A stretch of 49,259 nt of DNA. Source: Fimihabitans intestinipullorum (GTDB taxonomy: Bacteria; Bacillota_I; Bacilli_A; RF39; UBA660). The notes beneath the pieces were generated by a model. It had not been told where the DNA came from and made no database searches. It saw nothing but the letters and a program-made list of their open reading frames with translations. A program made the position numbers and the translations under genes. Below, one piece after another: positions 28,764-37,612 of the stretch; within the stretch, counting starts at the first letter, position 1, and each line of letters starts with the position of its first letter. The DNA is taken from NCBI GenBank assembly GCA_018714965.1, contig DVML01000032.1, positions 1 to 49,259 on the forward strand. Direction: 5' to 3'.

Positions 28764-30503
28764 ATGGAATTAAAAAAAGGAAATTGGAAAGTTCTTTCGA
28801 TCATATTTTATTATTTGCGTCATAAAAAGGGAAGTTTAATTCTTTATATACTTTGTTTTATCATAAGAATGATTCCAGATGCATTCGGGCCATTTTTATG
28901 GGGTGTTTTACTTGAATTTTTAATAGAAAAAAATTATCAAGTATTTTTATATGGACTCATTGGTTACGAAATTATGTGTATTGTATCAGGTTCATTCATA
29001 TCTAGTATAGAAATGAAATTATATCAGACTCTAGAAATAGAATTTACGAAAAATGCTACGAAAGATCTTTACCGAAAGATAGATCAGTTACCTGCCGTTG
29101 CTTTTGAAAAGATGGGAGTTGGAGAATTTGTCAATCGTATCGTACAGGATCCGGGACAAGTATTACAATTATTACGAAATCTTATTACACTAGCATTGCG
29201 TAGTGTAGTGGCATTTATCGTAGTAGTTGTGTCGTTTTCGATGTCGATCGTTTTAGGAATCGAAATTTTAATTTTTGCTGGAATTACGGCATTACTTTCT
29301 TATAAAGTATTTCCAAAGATAAAAAAACTTCAAAAGGATGTCAAAAAAGAGTCAGATCAAATTGTAAAACGTGCAACAGAAAATTTATCTGGTATTAGAG
29401 AAATTAGAGCATTAGGAGTTCTTTCGTCCATTGAAAAAAGTTTATTTGAACATGTTGATACAATGTATAGACATTTGAAAAAGAGTTCCAACTACGAAGC
29501 CAATTATTATGGTTTGAGTAATGCTTTTTACTACATTTTAGAGTTTGTTATTTTTGCTACATGTGGTTATTTTTTCGTACAGGGAAAAATTGCTTATAGT
29601 TTGTTCGTCATGATGGAAACTTATATCTTTCGTATTAGCTACGTAGTGGAGAGTTTAAGTAATTTTGGAGTTAATTATAATAAAGTCATTGTATCTTTAT
29701 CACGTATGGATGAGATATTACACAATAAGCTTTATCATGATATAGAATATGGTGATAAGGATTTAAAACAAGTATCGGGAAATATTACTTTTGATTCTGT
29801 AGAATTTCAATATAGTGAAGAGGAAGAAAAAACTTTACGTGGACTAGATATGAAGATCGTACCACATAAAAAAATTGCGATTGTAGGACGCAGTGGGAAT
29901 GGAAAGAGTACGATATTTAATTTATTATTACGTTATTTTGATGCGACAGAAGGTACGATTTTTATCGACGGTACTCCGATTGAAGAACTATCAGAAGCAT
30001 CTTTACGTGAGAATATTTCAATTATCAGACAATCTCCATTTCTATTTAATATGAGTATTCTTGATAATTTAAAGTTAGTGAATGAAGATGCAACTTTAGA
30101 AACTGTGAGAGAAGCTTGTAAAATGGCATATATCGATGATTATATTATGAGTCTTCCGAAGCAATATGATACGATTATAGGAGAAGGTGGAATCAATCTA
30201 AGTGGTGGTCAGAAACAACGAATCGCGATTGCTAGAACATTGTTACAAAATACGAAAATTATTTTGTTTGACGAAGCGACGAGTGCTCTAGATAATGAGT
30301 CTCAGGAGTATATTAAAAGAACGATTGACGATTTAGTCAAAGATCATACGATTGTAATTGTTGCGCATCGATTGTCGACGATCATAGATGCCGATCTTAT
30401 TTTTGTGATTCATGAAGGTAGAGTAGAAGCAAAAGGAACGCATAAAGAATTATTGAAGACTTGTGAAAAATATCGTAGTTTATATCAGATGGAGAGCATG
30501 TAA
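28764..30503 (+). CDS. ABC exporter, fused membrane and ATPase domains
   Basis: A 579-residue half-transporter of the MsbA/LmrA type. A six-helix membrane domain (about 15-310) is followed by the nucleotide-binding domain with Walker A GRSGNGKST, Q-loop IIRQSPFLFN, signature LSGGQKQR, Walker B IILFDEATSALD and switch His in VAHRLST. It probably works as a homodimer, since no partner gene is adjacent. Substrates of this family range from lipids to peptides and drugs; none can be assigned. ATG 28764 is chosen with GAGGTGAG at 28753-28758. A strong bidirectional terminator separates it from alr. Confidence 0.92.
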   Translation: MELKKGNWKVLSIIFYYLRHKKGSLILYILCFIIRMIPDAFGPFLWGVLLEFLIEKNYQVFLYGLIGYEIMCIVSGSFISSIEMKLYQTLEIEFTKNATKDLYRKIDQLPAVAFEKMGVGEFVNRIVQDPGQVLQLLRNLITLALRSVVAFIVVVVSFSMSIVLGIEILIFAGITALLSYKVFPKIKKLQKDVKKESDQIVKRATENLSGIREIRALGVLSSIEKSLFEHVDTMYRHLKKSSNYEANYYGLSNAFYYILEFVIFATCGYFFVQGKIAYSLFVMMETYIFRISYVVESLSNFGVNYNKVIVSLSRMDEILHNKLYHDIEYGDKDLKQVSGNITFDSVEFQYSEEEEKTLRGLDMKIVPHKKIAIVGRSGNGKSTIFNLLLRYFDATEGTIFIDGTPIEELSEASLRENISIIRQSPFLFNMSILDNLKLVNEDATLETVREACKMAYIDDYIMSLPKQYDTIIGEGGINLSGGQKQRIAIARTLLQNTKIILFDEATSALDNESQEYIKRTIDDLVKDHTIVIVAHRLSTIIDADLIFVIHEGRVEAKGTHKELLKTCEKYRSLYQMESM

Positions 30504-30530
30504 AAGCAGAAGTGGATTACTTCTGCTTTT
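30502..30530. terminator. Bidirectional intrinsic terminator
   Basis: The perfect 12-bp stem AAAAGCAGAAGT / ACTTCTGCTTTT with loop GGATT lies between the convergent ABC exporter and alr. The A and T arms serve both strands. Confidence 0.88.
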
Positions 30531-31605
30531 CATTTGCTTCAATATAGATTCTAGGAACTCTTTTGCCTACTGTGCAAATGACTTCGTATGGAATTGTTTT
30601 TAAATGTTCTGCTACTTGTCTAATATGGTAATTATCTTTTAAAATGTCGACAGTGTCGTATAATTTTACTTTTCGATCGACTTTGACCATCAACATATCC
30701 ATGCAGATATTTCCGACAATCGGGTAGGGAATTCCATTAATATATACCATTCGTCCTTTGTTGGCACGTATGACTCCATCAGCATATCCGATCGCAACAA
30801 CGGCGATTTTCTCTTCTCCCTTTGCTTTATATGTGGCATCATATCCAACGGTTTCACCTTTTTTTAAATTTTTCAGTGATATCACGCGACTATGTAGAGA
30901 GAAGGTTGATTTCAATTGTAAAAAGCTGTTTTCTGAAAAACCATACATGATAAGCCCAAGTCGGCAACCATTTGTATGTGGTATATGTGGGTAACGAGTC
31001 AATGTTTCGCTTTGTGCGATATGTACGATTGGAATCTTAGATAGATCGATCTCTTTTGTGATGCTTTGGAAAGTCTCTAATTGTTTTTTTGTCGTCTTTC
31101 CGTCACTTGCTTTATATATATGGGTATAGATTCCTTCTAGATGCAGTCCGCGTTCTTTTATTTTTTGCCAGATATGATTCATTTCTTCTCTTGTTTTAAT
31201 CCCTAAACGATTCATTCCAGTGTCAATTTTTAAATGCATTGAAATCCCTTCAAGATTTGTAGGTAAGATTGTTTCAAAGTATTCTAGGGATGGAATGGTA
31301 ATGGTAATTTTTTCTCTACGGCAAATAGATAGATAATTAGGGTGAATTACACCGAGGCATAAAATAGGGATATCTTTTATTTCTTCACGTATTGTTAATG
31401 CTTCTTCTAATGAAGATACAGCAAGATAATTACATCCTCCCGCAATAATGTTTTTAATGACCCTGATATCATAATGACTATAAGAGTCTGCCTTTACTAC
31501 GCCGAAGTAGTAATCATAGTCATTATATTTTTTGACTAATTTTTCTACATTTTCTCGGATATTAGATAGATTTACTTTGACATAGGTTCCTCTATAGTTT
31601 TCCAT
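30517..31605 (-). CDS. alr: Alanine racemase
   Basis: A 362-residue PLP enzyme, fold type III, making D-alanine for peptidoglycan. The PLP lysine is in FGVVKADSYSHY, a divergent form of the usual KADAYGHG. Also visible are HLKIDTGMNRLGI, the R of NGCRLGLIMYG, the catalytic Tyr in VGYDATYKA, and VGNICMDMLMV. The departures at the lysine motif leave open a racemase for another small amino acid. GGAGG precedes the start codon. Its terminator is shared with the convergent ABC exporter gene. Confidence 0.88.
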   Translation of the reverse strand: MENYRGTYVKVNLSNIRENVEKLVKKYNDYDYYFGVVKADSYSHYDIRVIKNIIAGGCNYLAVSSLEEALTIREEIKDIPILCLGVIHPNYLSICRREKITITIPSLEYFETILPTNLEGISMHLKIDTGMNRLGIKTREEMNHIWQKIKERGLHLEGIYTHIYKASDGKTTKKQLETFQSITKEIDLSKIPIVHIAQSETLTRYPHIPHTNGCRLGLIMYGFSENSFLQLKSTFSLHSRVISLKNLKKGETVGYDATYKAKGEEKIAVVAIGYADGVIRANKGRMVYINGIPYPIVGNICMDMLMVKVDRKVKLYDTVDILKDNYHIRQVAEHLKTIPYEVICTVGKRVPRIYIEANEKQK

Positions 31606-31660
31606 AACATTCCTCCATTCTAATTCTATTGTACTCTGTTTTTAATATAAAAAGAAGTAA

Positions 31661-31690
31661 AAAGACACTATCTTTACAATAATGTCTTTT
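31661..31690 (-). terminator. Intrinsic terminator
   Basis: On the minus strand the stem AAAGACA / TGTCTTT (extended by partly paired bases) is followed by TTTTTAC. It ends the unit of the 482-residue protein. Confidence 0.6.
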
Positions 31691-31700
31691 TGTTTGAATA

Positions 31701-33149
31701 TTATTCTTTCTTTTTCATTGGTATTTTTTCGGAAACAATTTTCGGTGCTTTTCCATCTAGCATGATTTGTAATGGATCTTCTTCATTTAAAAACCAGCGA
31801 GCATGTTCAAGTAACTGAGTAAATGTTGGAGTATAAACTGTACCTTGTTCTGATGCATCTAATTCTGCTAGCATTTTTTGAATGTTAGTTTTCATTCGTC
31901 GAGACACTGGATTCTTTTGATTGTGATTGTGTCTTGTCTCTAGAAGGTAAAATTCTCTATGTCCATCGAAGTCTGGCTCAAATGATACAAGATAATTCAT
32001 TCCGAAATATTTATCTAATAAGAACCATTCTGTTCGAGATAAATAACCTATATTTGTTTCATAACCTTCTATTTTTGTCGTTAATAGCTCACTGAGTATT
32101 TCTGGATGTTTTTCTAGTTGTTGATGTCTGCTGAGTAAATCAATAAAGTTTATATTCTCTAAAAATAATGTATATCGATTATAATAATTTATCAATCTTG
32201 GGGTTAAATCTTCTTTTGTTAACTGATATTGTTCCAGCGTAGAGAAAAAATGTCCTATTTGACTCATTAAATTTTTCTTCATCATAGTATAAGTGTAGTT
32301 TTTTGCATTTCCAAGGGGATTCAATGCTTTGATTTGAGTTAGATCTTCACATTGTAATTCTGTAACATTGAATATTCCATTAAGCAAGAAATCTTTTTCG
32401 GAAATCGTTCCCGTAGTATTTGTTTCTGAGATATGGTATGGAATTGATTCCCATGTAATGCGATGTTCTTCGACTTTTGTGTTTTCTTGTTCTAAACGTT
32501 GTAAGAAGGCTTCTTGTTGATTGATTCGACGATTTAGGGCTTTGAGTGTTAGATTAGGATCGTTTAGTTCCCATAATCTAATTTGGAGCATACTCCAAAC
32601 TTTTTTGTCGTCTTTCTTTTTGATAAGTGCTTTTGCTTTCTTTTTAAGATCATTTATTTTTTCTTCGTTTTTGATATACCATTTCCATTCACTTACAATT
32701 TTTTTTAGATTGGTAGACATATCTTTTGTATTTTGAGTTAATAGTTGTTTCGCATTTTTTAATAAGATACGATTTAAGTTTCGCATCGCAGTAGCTGAAT
32801 ATTCTTGATAAAAAAGTAATTCTCCGTCATTGTTACGACCGGCAATATATTTGATATATGAATTAGGATCGACAAATGTTTGAACATTACAAATAAGAGA
32901 TTCTCTCGTAATTCCTTGTTTTTTTCTTTCTTTTATCGCTTTTTCTTCTTCATAGTTTTGATATGCTAAGAAAAGTACGTCAGGATTAAAGTTGTAATCT
33001 TTTGCAGCTTGAGCGATTCCTTTTTCTTTACAGTCCTCAATTAATTCTTGAAATGAGTTTTTTGGTAAGGATAAGATACGATTCATCTCCCTTGCAAACA
33101 TATTTTTCTTTTCATTTTTTTTCATTATTCCCGTTGATGGTAATGACAT
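31701..33149 (-). CDS. Unrecognised 482-residue helical protein
   Basis: No family recognised. The product seems cytoplasmic and mainly helical: a basic start, a region (about 25-60) that reads like a helix-turn-helix (ELIEDCKEKGIAQAAKDYNF), a Lys-rich coiled-coil stretch (about 150-240, with NDLKKKAKALIKKKDD) and a C-terminal half with many Leu and aromatic residues (EWFLLDKYFGMNYLV). It has only two Cys. It lies directly downstream of spoIVA but is separated by the spoIVA terminator and has a good SigA-type promoter, so it need not be a spore gene. GAGAGGTG precedes ATG 33149. Confidence 0.7.
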   Translation of the reverse strand: MSLPSTGIMKKNEKKNMFAREMNRILSLPKNSFQELIEDCKEKGIAQAAKDYNFNPDVLFLAYQNYEEEKAIKERKKQGITRESLICNVQTFVDPNSYIKYIAGRNNDGELLFYQEYSATAMRNLNRILLKNAKQLLTQNTKDMSTNLKKIVSEWKWYIKNEEKINDLKKKAKALIKKKDDKKVWSMLQIRLWELNDPNLTLKALNRRINQQEAFLQRLEQENTKVEEHRITWESIPYHISETNTTGTISEKDFLLNGIFNVTELQCEDLTQIKALNPLGNAKNYTYTMMKKNLMSQIGHFFSTLEQYQLTKEDLTPRLINYYNRYTLFLENINFIDLLSRHQQLEKHPEILSELLTTKIEGYETNIGYLSRTEWFLLDKYFGMNYLVSFEPDFDGHREFYLLETRHNHNQKNPVSRRMKTNIQKMLAELDASEQGTVYTPTFTQLLEHARWFLNEEDPLQIMLDGKAPKIVSEKIPMKKKE

Positions 33150-33170
33150 AATTTCACCTCTCAGGTGGCT

Positions 33171-33199
33171 ATATTAACACAATATATAGAAAAAAGCAA
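33171..33199 (-). promoter_or_regulatory. SigA-type promoter
   Basis: On the minus strand TTGCTT (33199-33194), 17-base spacer, TAATAT (33176-33171). The -35 lies in the foot of the spoIVA terminator. Confidence 0.5.
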
Positions 33200-33217
33200 T
33201 CGTTATAAAACGATTGC
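33187..33217 (-). terminator. Intrinsic terminator of spoIVA
   Basis: On the minus strand GCAATCG / CGATTGC with an 8-base loop containing the TAA stop is followed by TTTTTT. Confidence 0.8.
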
Positions 33218-34678
33218 AAATAAATTACCGCTCCCTTTATTTACCAATTTAGATAAAGTTTGTTGAAGTTTGTATCTTGCATTTTCTGGAAGCAGTGATA
33301 ATTTTGCTTGGATTCCTTCTTGAACGATGACGTCTAAGCTGCGTCCAAATATTTCACTTTTCCATATAGCGCTCGCATCTTTGTCGCTATCTTTCATTAA
33401 ATGATTGATCAGTTCTTTACTTTGAAGTTCCGATCCAATAATTGGTTCGAAGGTAGATTCTACATCTACTCTGATCATGTGAATAGATGGGGCAACTGCT
33501 TTTAATTTAACACCATATCTACTTCCTTGTTTTAGAATTTCAGGTGTATCTAGTTTCATATCGGCAAGTGTTGGGGTAGCAACTCCATATCCCGTCTGTT
33601 TGACCATTTTGAGCGCACCTTTGATTTGATCGTATTCTTGTTTTGCCTCGGTATAATCTTGAAACAAGGTGAGTAGAGCGGCTTTGCTTGTGATATCGAC
33701 ACCGATGATATCTTTTAATATTTGATTGTAAAGGTCACCTGGTGCATTTAAAGATACAGTGACGACGCCTGTAGAAGTATCAACGTTGGAAAGATATGCT
33801 TTGCTAATATACTCGCAATCTTGGAAATGAGATGTAATGTGTTCGATATCACGCAGTTTATCGATTTCGATTACACTCTCTCTAATTTTATCTACATATA
33901 TTTTCTTTAACCAGTGATTTGCAGATAGGCATGCGATCCATTCTGGCATATCAACATTAACTTCCAAAACAGGAAACTCGTATAGTGCTTCTCTTAAAAT
34001 GTTATAAATATCTCTTTCGGTCATGTTTTCTACACTAATTGGTAAAACAGGAACATCGTATTCTTCTTGCATTTTTTCGGCGAGACGTTCAGTTTCAGGT
34101 AACATCGGATGTGTCGAATTTAAAAGAACGATGAATGGTTTTCCAATTTCCTTTAGTTCAGTGACGACTCTGTTTTCTGCTTCGACGTAATCGACGCGAT
34201 TGAGTTCTCCGATCGATCCATCTGTAGTTACGACGATTCCAATCGTAGAGTGATCCTTTATCACTTTTTCTGTTCCGACCTCAGCTGCTTCGATAAACGG
34301 AATCTCTTCGTCATACCATGGAGTTTTGACCATGCGAGGTCCATTTTCGTCTTCATAGCCTTTCGCATTAGGAATAACATACCCAACACAGTCAACGAGT
34401 CGTACATTCGCACTAAAATCGTCGATTTGAATTTTAGCAGCATTGCTAGGAACGAATTTAGGCTCGGTTGTCATAATTGTCTTTCCTTGTGCACTTTGCG
34501 GTATTTCATCTAATGCACGTTTCCTTTCATATTCGTCCTCTATGTTTGGAACGACGAGGTTTTCAATTACTTTTTTTATGAAAGTTGACTTTCCTGTTCG
34601 AACCGCTCCAACGACACCTAGATAAATGTCCCCGCCAGTTCGTTCTGTAATACTTTTGATAATCTCTATTTTTTCCAT
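33203..34678 (-). CDS. spoIVA: Spore coat morphogenetic ATPase SpoIVA
   Basis: A 491-residue protein, the same length as in B. subtilis, that polymerises by ATP hydrolysis on the forespore surface to form the coat basement and guides cortex assembly. It has Walker A GAVRTGKST, the segment PQSAQGKTIMTTEPKFVP, Walker B-like VRLVDCVGYV, GIVVTTDGSIGE and NSTHP. The C-terminal half ends in the conserved ENARYKLQQTLSKLVNKGSGNLFAIVL-type tail needed for localisation. A SigE-like promoter lies upstream. Confidence 0.97.
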   Translation of the reverse strand: MEKIEIIKSITERTGGDIYLGVVGAVRTGKSTFIKKVIENLVVPNIEDEYERKRALDEIPQSAQGKTIMTTEPKFVPSNAAKIQIDDFSANVRLVDCVGYVIPNAKGYEDENGPRMVKTPWYDEEIPFIEAAEVGTEKVIKDHSTIGIVVTTDGSIGELNRVDYVEAENRVVTELKEIGKPFIVLLNSTHPMLPETERLAEKMQEEYDVPVLPISVENMTERDIYNILREALYEFPVLEVNVDMPEWIACLSANHWLKKIYVDKIRESVIEIDKLRDIEHITSHFQDCEYISKAYLSNVDTSTGVVTVSLNAPGDLYNQILKDIIGVDITSKAALLTLFQDYTEAKQEYDQIKGALKMVKQTGYGVATPTLADMKLDTPEILKQGSRYGVKLKAVAPSIHMIRVDVESTFEPIIGSELQSKELINHLMKDSDKDASAIWKSEIFGRSLDVIVQEGIQAKLSLLPENARYKLQQTLSKLVNKGSGNLFAIVL

Positions 34679-34703
34679 CTGATCCCTACTTTCTTTCTAG
34701 TTC

Positions 34704-34731
34704 ACTATATGACAGGGTTTTATAAATTATC
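34704..34731 (-). promoter_or_regulatory. SigE-like sporulation promoter of spoIVA
   Basis: On the minus strand GATAATT (34731-34725), 13-base spacer, CATATAGT (34711-34704). spoIVA is SigE-dependent in B. subtilis. The -10 closely matches the other candidates at 17663 and 19202. Confidence 0.6.
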
Positions 34732-34750
34732 ACAAAATCCATGAAAACTG

Positions 34751-34759
34751 TGTTATAAT
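34751..34759 (+). promoter_or_regulatory. Extended -10 promoter
   Basis: TGT then TATAAT (34754-34759). No good -35 is seen. The divergent spoIVA promoter is about 20 bases away. Confidence 0.5.
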
Positions 34760-34778
34760 GAAAAAAAAGGAGGAGAGT

Positions 34779-35639
34779 ATGAAGCGTTTAAGAAAAATAG
34801 GTTCTATCTTTTTCGCTTTAATGATTACAGTATGTTTGATTGGCGCTTTTGCGATACAACAGTTTCAAATTGTTGTGAGTGAAAATCACATAGAAGAAAG
34901 CTTATACGAGGCAGATTACGAGACTTTGTTTCAAATGATCGAGCTAGAGCAAGGAACATTATTAGATCAAATCAATTCATTAGTAAAAGCACGTCCTTGG
35001 ATCGGGACGAGTACGACGGCTATATTGCAGACGGATCTCATTTCCATCTTGGTAAAAACGGTAATTGAAAATCAAAAGACAAATAAACTAGATCATCGTT
35101 TGTCAAAAACAGAACTATTTACGATTTTAAACGAACATAGTGCGATGATCGAAAGGGATTTTAAAATAAATTGGAATAGTCAAACCAAAGAGCCGATTTT
35201 AAGGCAAATGTCAGAAGATATCTACCAACTGATCGATCAAATTCCCAAAGAGGTTTATCAAATTGTCATCGATTCATCAGATATCAATGTATTATTAAAT
35301 GAAAATATCAGTTGGATTATATTGCTGATTGCTGGTGTTTTTATAATAGGTCTTTGGATGTTAAATTTAAATCGCAATTTTTTTCTTTATCTTATGATTC
35401 CGACAGGACTAGCTGTACTTTATTCTTTTGTTTTCACACAATTTTTTCAGTTTGCGATCGCAAGTGCAACGACGCCACAATTAGCATTTGCCGTTGATTT
35501 GTTAGGACCGTATATAGATGAGACAGTGAAATGGACTGAACAAGTGGGATGGATTGTATTGGGAATCATGATCGGCGTAGGTACGATTTATTTGATATGT
35601 ACATTGTTGCAAATGAAAAGAGAGGGTTCATCGAGATAG
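34779..35639 (+). CDS. Membrane protein of unknown function
   Basis: A 286-residue protein not assigned to a family. It has an N-terminal helix (about 6-25), an extracellular helical domain of about 150 residues (with HIEESLYEADYETLFQMIE and a long loop), and three C-terminal membrane helices (about 178-197, 203-226, 256-280). ATG 34779 follows the strong site AGGAGGAG (34768-34775). The GH99/WbsX-like gene starts 11 bases after its stop, so the pair is co-transcribed and may act together on an envelope polysaccharide. This is an inference from position. Confidence 0.72.
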   Translation: MKRLRKIGSIFFALMITVCLIGAFAIQQFQIVVSENHIEESLYEADYETLFQMIELEQGTLLDQINSLVKARPWIGTSTTAILQTDLISILVKTVIENQKTNKLDHRLSKTELFTILNEHSAMIERDFKINWNSQTKEPILRQMSEDIYQLIDQIPKEVYQIVIDSSDINVLLNENISWIILLIAGVFIIGLWMLNLNRNFFLYLMIPTGLAVLYSFVFTQFFQFAIASATTPQLAFAVDLLGPYIDETVKWTEQVGWIVLGIMIGVGTIYLICTLLQMKREGSSR

Positions 35640-35650
35640 GAGAGTTAATT

Positions 35651-37114
35651 ATGACAGATGTAGATAAAGCGGGTGTAAAAGAATATGAATATAGGAGAAG
35701 AATCATCGAATTAGAAACGGAGAAAAATCTCGAAAAACAAAAAGTGATGCAAATGAAACTTCAATATCAACAATTGGAAAATCAATGTCATTATTTAGAA
35801 GAGTTGATTGCATTGCAAGATGCGAAATTAAATAGTAAGGGATGGAAAGCATTAGAAAAAATGAGAAAAGTGGTTTATTGTTGCCGTCATTTTTCAAAGC
35901 CGAAAAAAGTTACTTTATCACAGGAACAAGGCTTGGAACCTGAATTAGACAAGAAAGATGAACCAAAGGTAAAAAAAGGAAAACCTTATCGCAGTCATTA
36001 TGAAGAAGATCAAGATTTTTCCAAATATCACACAGATATTAAAACGTTGACTTTTTACTTGCCTCAATATCATACATTTCCTGAAAATGATGAATGGTGG
36101 GGAAAAGGATTTACCGAGTGGGTAAATACGCGCAAAGCGAAACCACTTTTTCCTGGACATTATCAACTGAGAGAACCACACGATGATATCGGATATTATA
36201 CGTTAGATAACAAAGAGACGTTAAAACGTCAGATCGATTTAGCAAAGAGACATGGTATTTATGGGTTTGCTTTTTACTATTATTGGTTTAGTGGAAAACG
36301 ATTGATGGAAAAACCAGTCGATATTTTCCTAGAAAATAAGGATCTCGATTTTCCATTTCTATTCTGCTGGGCAAATGAAAACTGGACGCGTGCATGGGAT
36401 GGTTCGCAGCATGATATTATTATGAAACAAGAATATAAGAAAGATGGCTATCGTGCGTTTATACGAGATATTAAAAAGTACTTGATGGATGAGAGATATA
36501 TTCGCATCGATGGAAAACCAATTATAATGATATATAATATTGCGGAAATTCCTAATTTAGAAGAACTTGTCAATGCTTGGCGTGTTTGTGCAAGAGAAGA
36601 AGGAATCGGGGAGATTCTTGTTTGGATTCGCTATCCTATGCAAAAGAATGAACATGAATTTGCAGGGATTGTCGATGCAGAATTCGATTTTGCACCTCAT
36701 TATTTTGCTGGTGTAGAGAATCATGTAGATGATCTTCCAAGCAAAGAAGTATACGATTATGAAAAGATTGTAGATCAAGCGATCGAAAGATATCAGCCAC
36801 ATTTTCCAATTATTCCATTTTACTATTCTTGTACTATGGGATGGGATAACACTCCTCGACGTAAAGTGAATCCAATGATATTTTATGGTTATTCACCTAA
36901 AAAATTTTACGATTGGGTTCGAACGATTGTCAAATTTACGAGAAAGAGACATCGTGAAGAGGATAGATTTATTTTTGTAAATGCATGGAACGAATGGGCT
37001 GAAGGAACGTATTTAGAGCCCGATAAAAAATATGGTTATACGAATATCAATACACTTTCAAAGGCTATATTTGATTTACCTTATCAGGAACGTAAAACGA
37101 AAAAGAAAGATTAA
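35651..37114 (+). CDS. WbsX-like (GH99-related) glycan enzyme
   Basis: A 487-residue protein. Residues about 5-70 form a charged coiled coil, and the rest is a WbsX/GH99-like domain with FYLPQYHTFPENDEWWGKGFTEW, YTLDNKETLKRQIDLAKRHGIYGFAFYYYWF and FCWANENWTRAWDG, plus FVNAWNEWAEGTYLEPD near the end. In O-antigen and capsule clusters such proteins occur beside glycosyltransferases and are thought to process or transfer glycans; related GH99 enzymes cut alpha-mannosides. No signal peptide is visible, so it acts in the cytoplasm or is membrane-associated. ATG 35651 is chosen with GGAG (35639-35642) upstream; a longer start would overlap the previous gene. Confidence 0.88.
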   Translation: MTDVDKAGVKEYEYRRRIIELETEKNLEKQKVMQMKLQYQQLENQCHYLEELIALQDAKLNSKGWKALEKMRKVVYCCRHFSKPKKVTLSQEQGLEPELDKKDEPKVKKGKPYRSHYEEDQDFSKYHTDIKTLTFYLPQYHTFPENDEWWGKGFTEWVNTRKAKPLFPGHYQLREPHDDIGYYTLDNKETLKRQIDLAKRHGIYGFAFYYYWFSGKRLMEKPVDIFLENKDLDFPFLFCWANENWTRAWDGSQHDIIMKQEYKKDGYRAFIRDIKKYLMDERYIRIDGKPIIMIYNIAEIPNLEELVNAWRVCAREEGIGEILVWIRYPMQKNEHEFAGIVDAEFDFAPHYFAGVENHVDDLPSKEVYDYEKIVDQAIERYQPHFPIIPFYYSCTMGWDNTPRRKVNPMIFYGYSPKKFYDWVRTIVKFTRKRHREEDRFIFVNAWNEWAEGTYLEPDKKYGYTNINTLSKAIFDLPYQERKTKKKD

Positions 37115-37142
37115 GATTCAAAAGAATGCTTTTGAATCTTTT
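37113..37142 (+). terminator. Intrinsic terminator
   Basis: The perfect 12-bp stem AAGATTCAAAAG / CTTTTGAATCTT with loop AATG is followed by T's. Confidence 0.9.
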
Positions 37143-37145
37143 CTA

Positions 37146-37174
37146 TTGTACTTTAGTAAAGCATAAGCTATAAT
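37146..37174 (+). promoter_or_regulatory. SigA-type promoter of the nfeD-SPFH pair
   Basis: TTGTAC (37146-37151), 17-base spacer, consensus TATAAT (37169-37174). Confidence 0.75.
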
Positions 37175-37194
37175 AGAGGCAAGAGGTGAGATGA

Positions 37195-37611
37195 ATGTTC
37201 TATGGTTGGCTTATCCTAGTAATTGTACTTGCCGTAATCGAAGCAATCACAGTAAATTTAACGACGATTTGGTTTGTTGTAAGTGGGATCATCGCTATGA
37301 TTTTGTCGTTTTTTACAGATAGTATTACAGTACAATTTGCCGTTTTTGCACTCTTTGGAATTTTTTTGTTGATCGTTACAAAACCTATATTGAAAAAGTA
37401 TTTTCACCGTCCAAAGATCGAGACAAATTTAGATCGAGTCATTGGAATGGATGGATTAGTAACAGAAAAGATCACAAAGACCACTGGAGAGGTAAAAGCG
37501 GACGGAAAACTTTGGACAGCTTATGCGGATGAAGAGATTATGCCTGATACTGTCGTAAAGATTGTGAAAAGGACAGGTGTGAAAATTAAGGTAGAGAAAG
37601 AAGGAGAATAA
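37195..37611 (+). CDS. NfeD-family membrane protein (short form)
   Basis: A 138-residue protein with three membrane helices in the first 75 residues (AVIEAITVNLTTIWFVVSGIIAMILSFF) and a C-terminal OB-fold domain (about 85-138, LDRVIGMDGLVTEKI...GKLWTAYADEEI). NfeD proteins pair with SPFH/flotillin proteins in membrane microdomains; the short form lacks the ClpP-like protease part. GAGGTGAG precedes the ATG. The SPFH gene starts one base after its stop. Confidence 0.9.
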   Translation: MFYGWLILVIVLAVIEAITVNLTTIWFVVSGIIAMILSFFTDSITVQFAVFALFGIFLLIVTKPILKKYFHRPKIETNLDRVIGMDGLVTEKITKTTGEVKADGKLWTAYADEEIMPDTVVKIVKRTGVKIKVEKEGE

Positions 37612-37612
37612 T

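Noticed and set aside
35549..35650. Longer N-terminus for the WbsX-like protein
   Set aside because: It would overlap the previous gene by about 90 bases, and GGAG lies correctly before ATG 35651.
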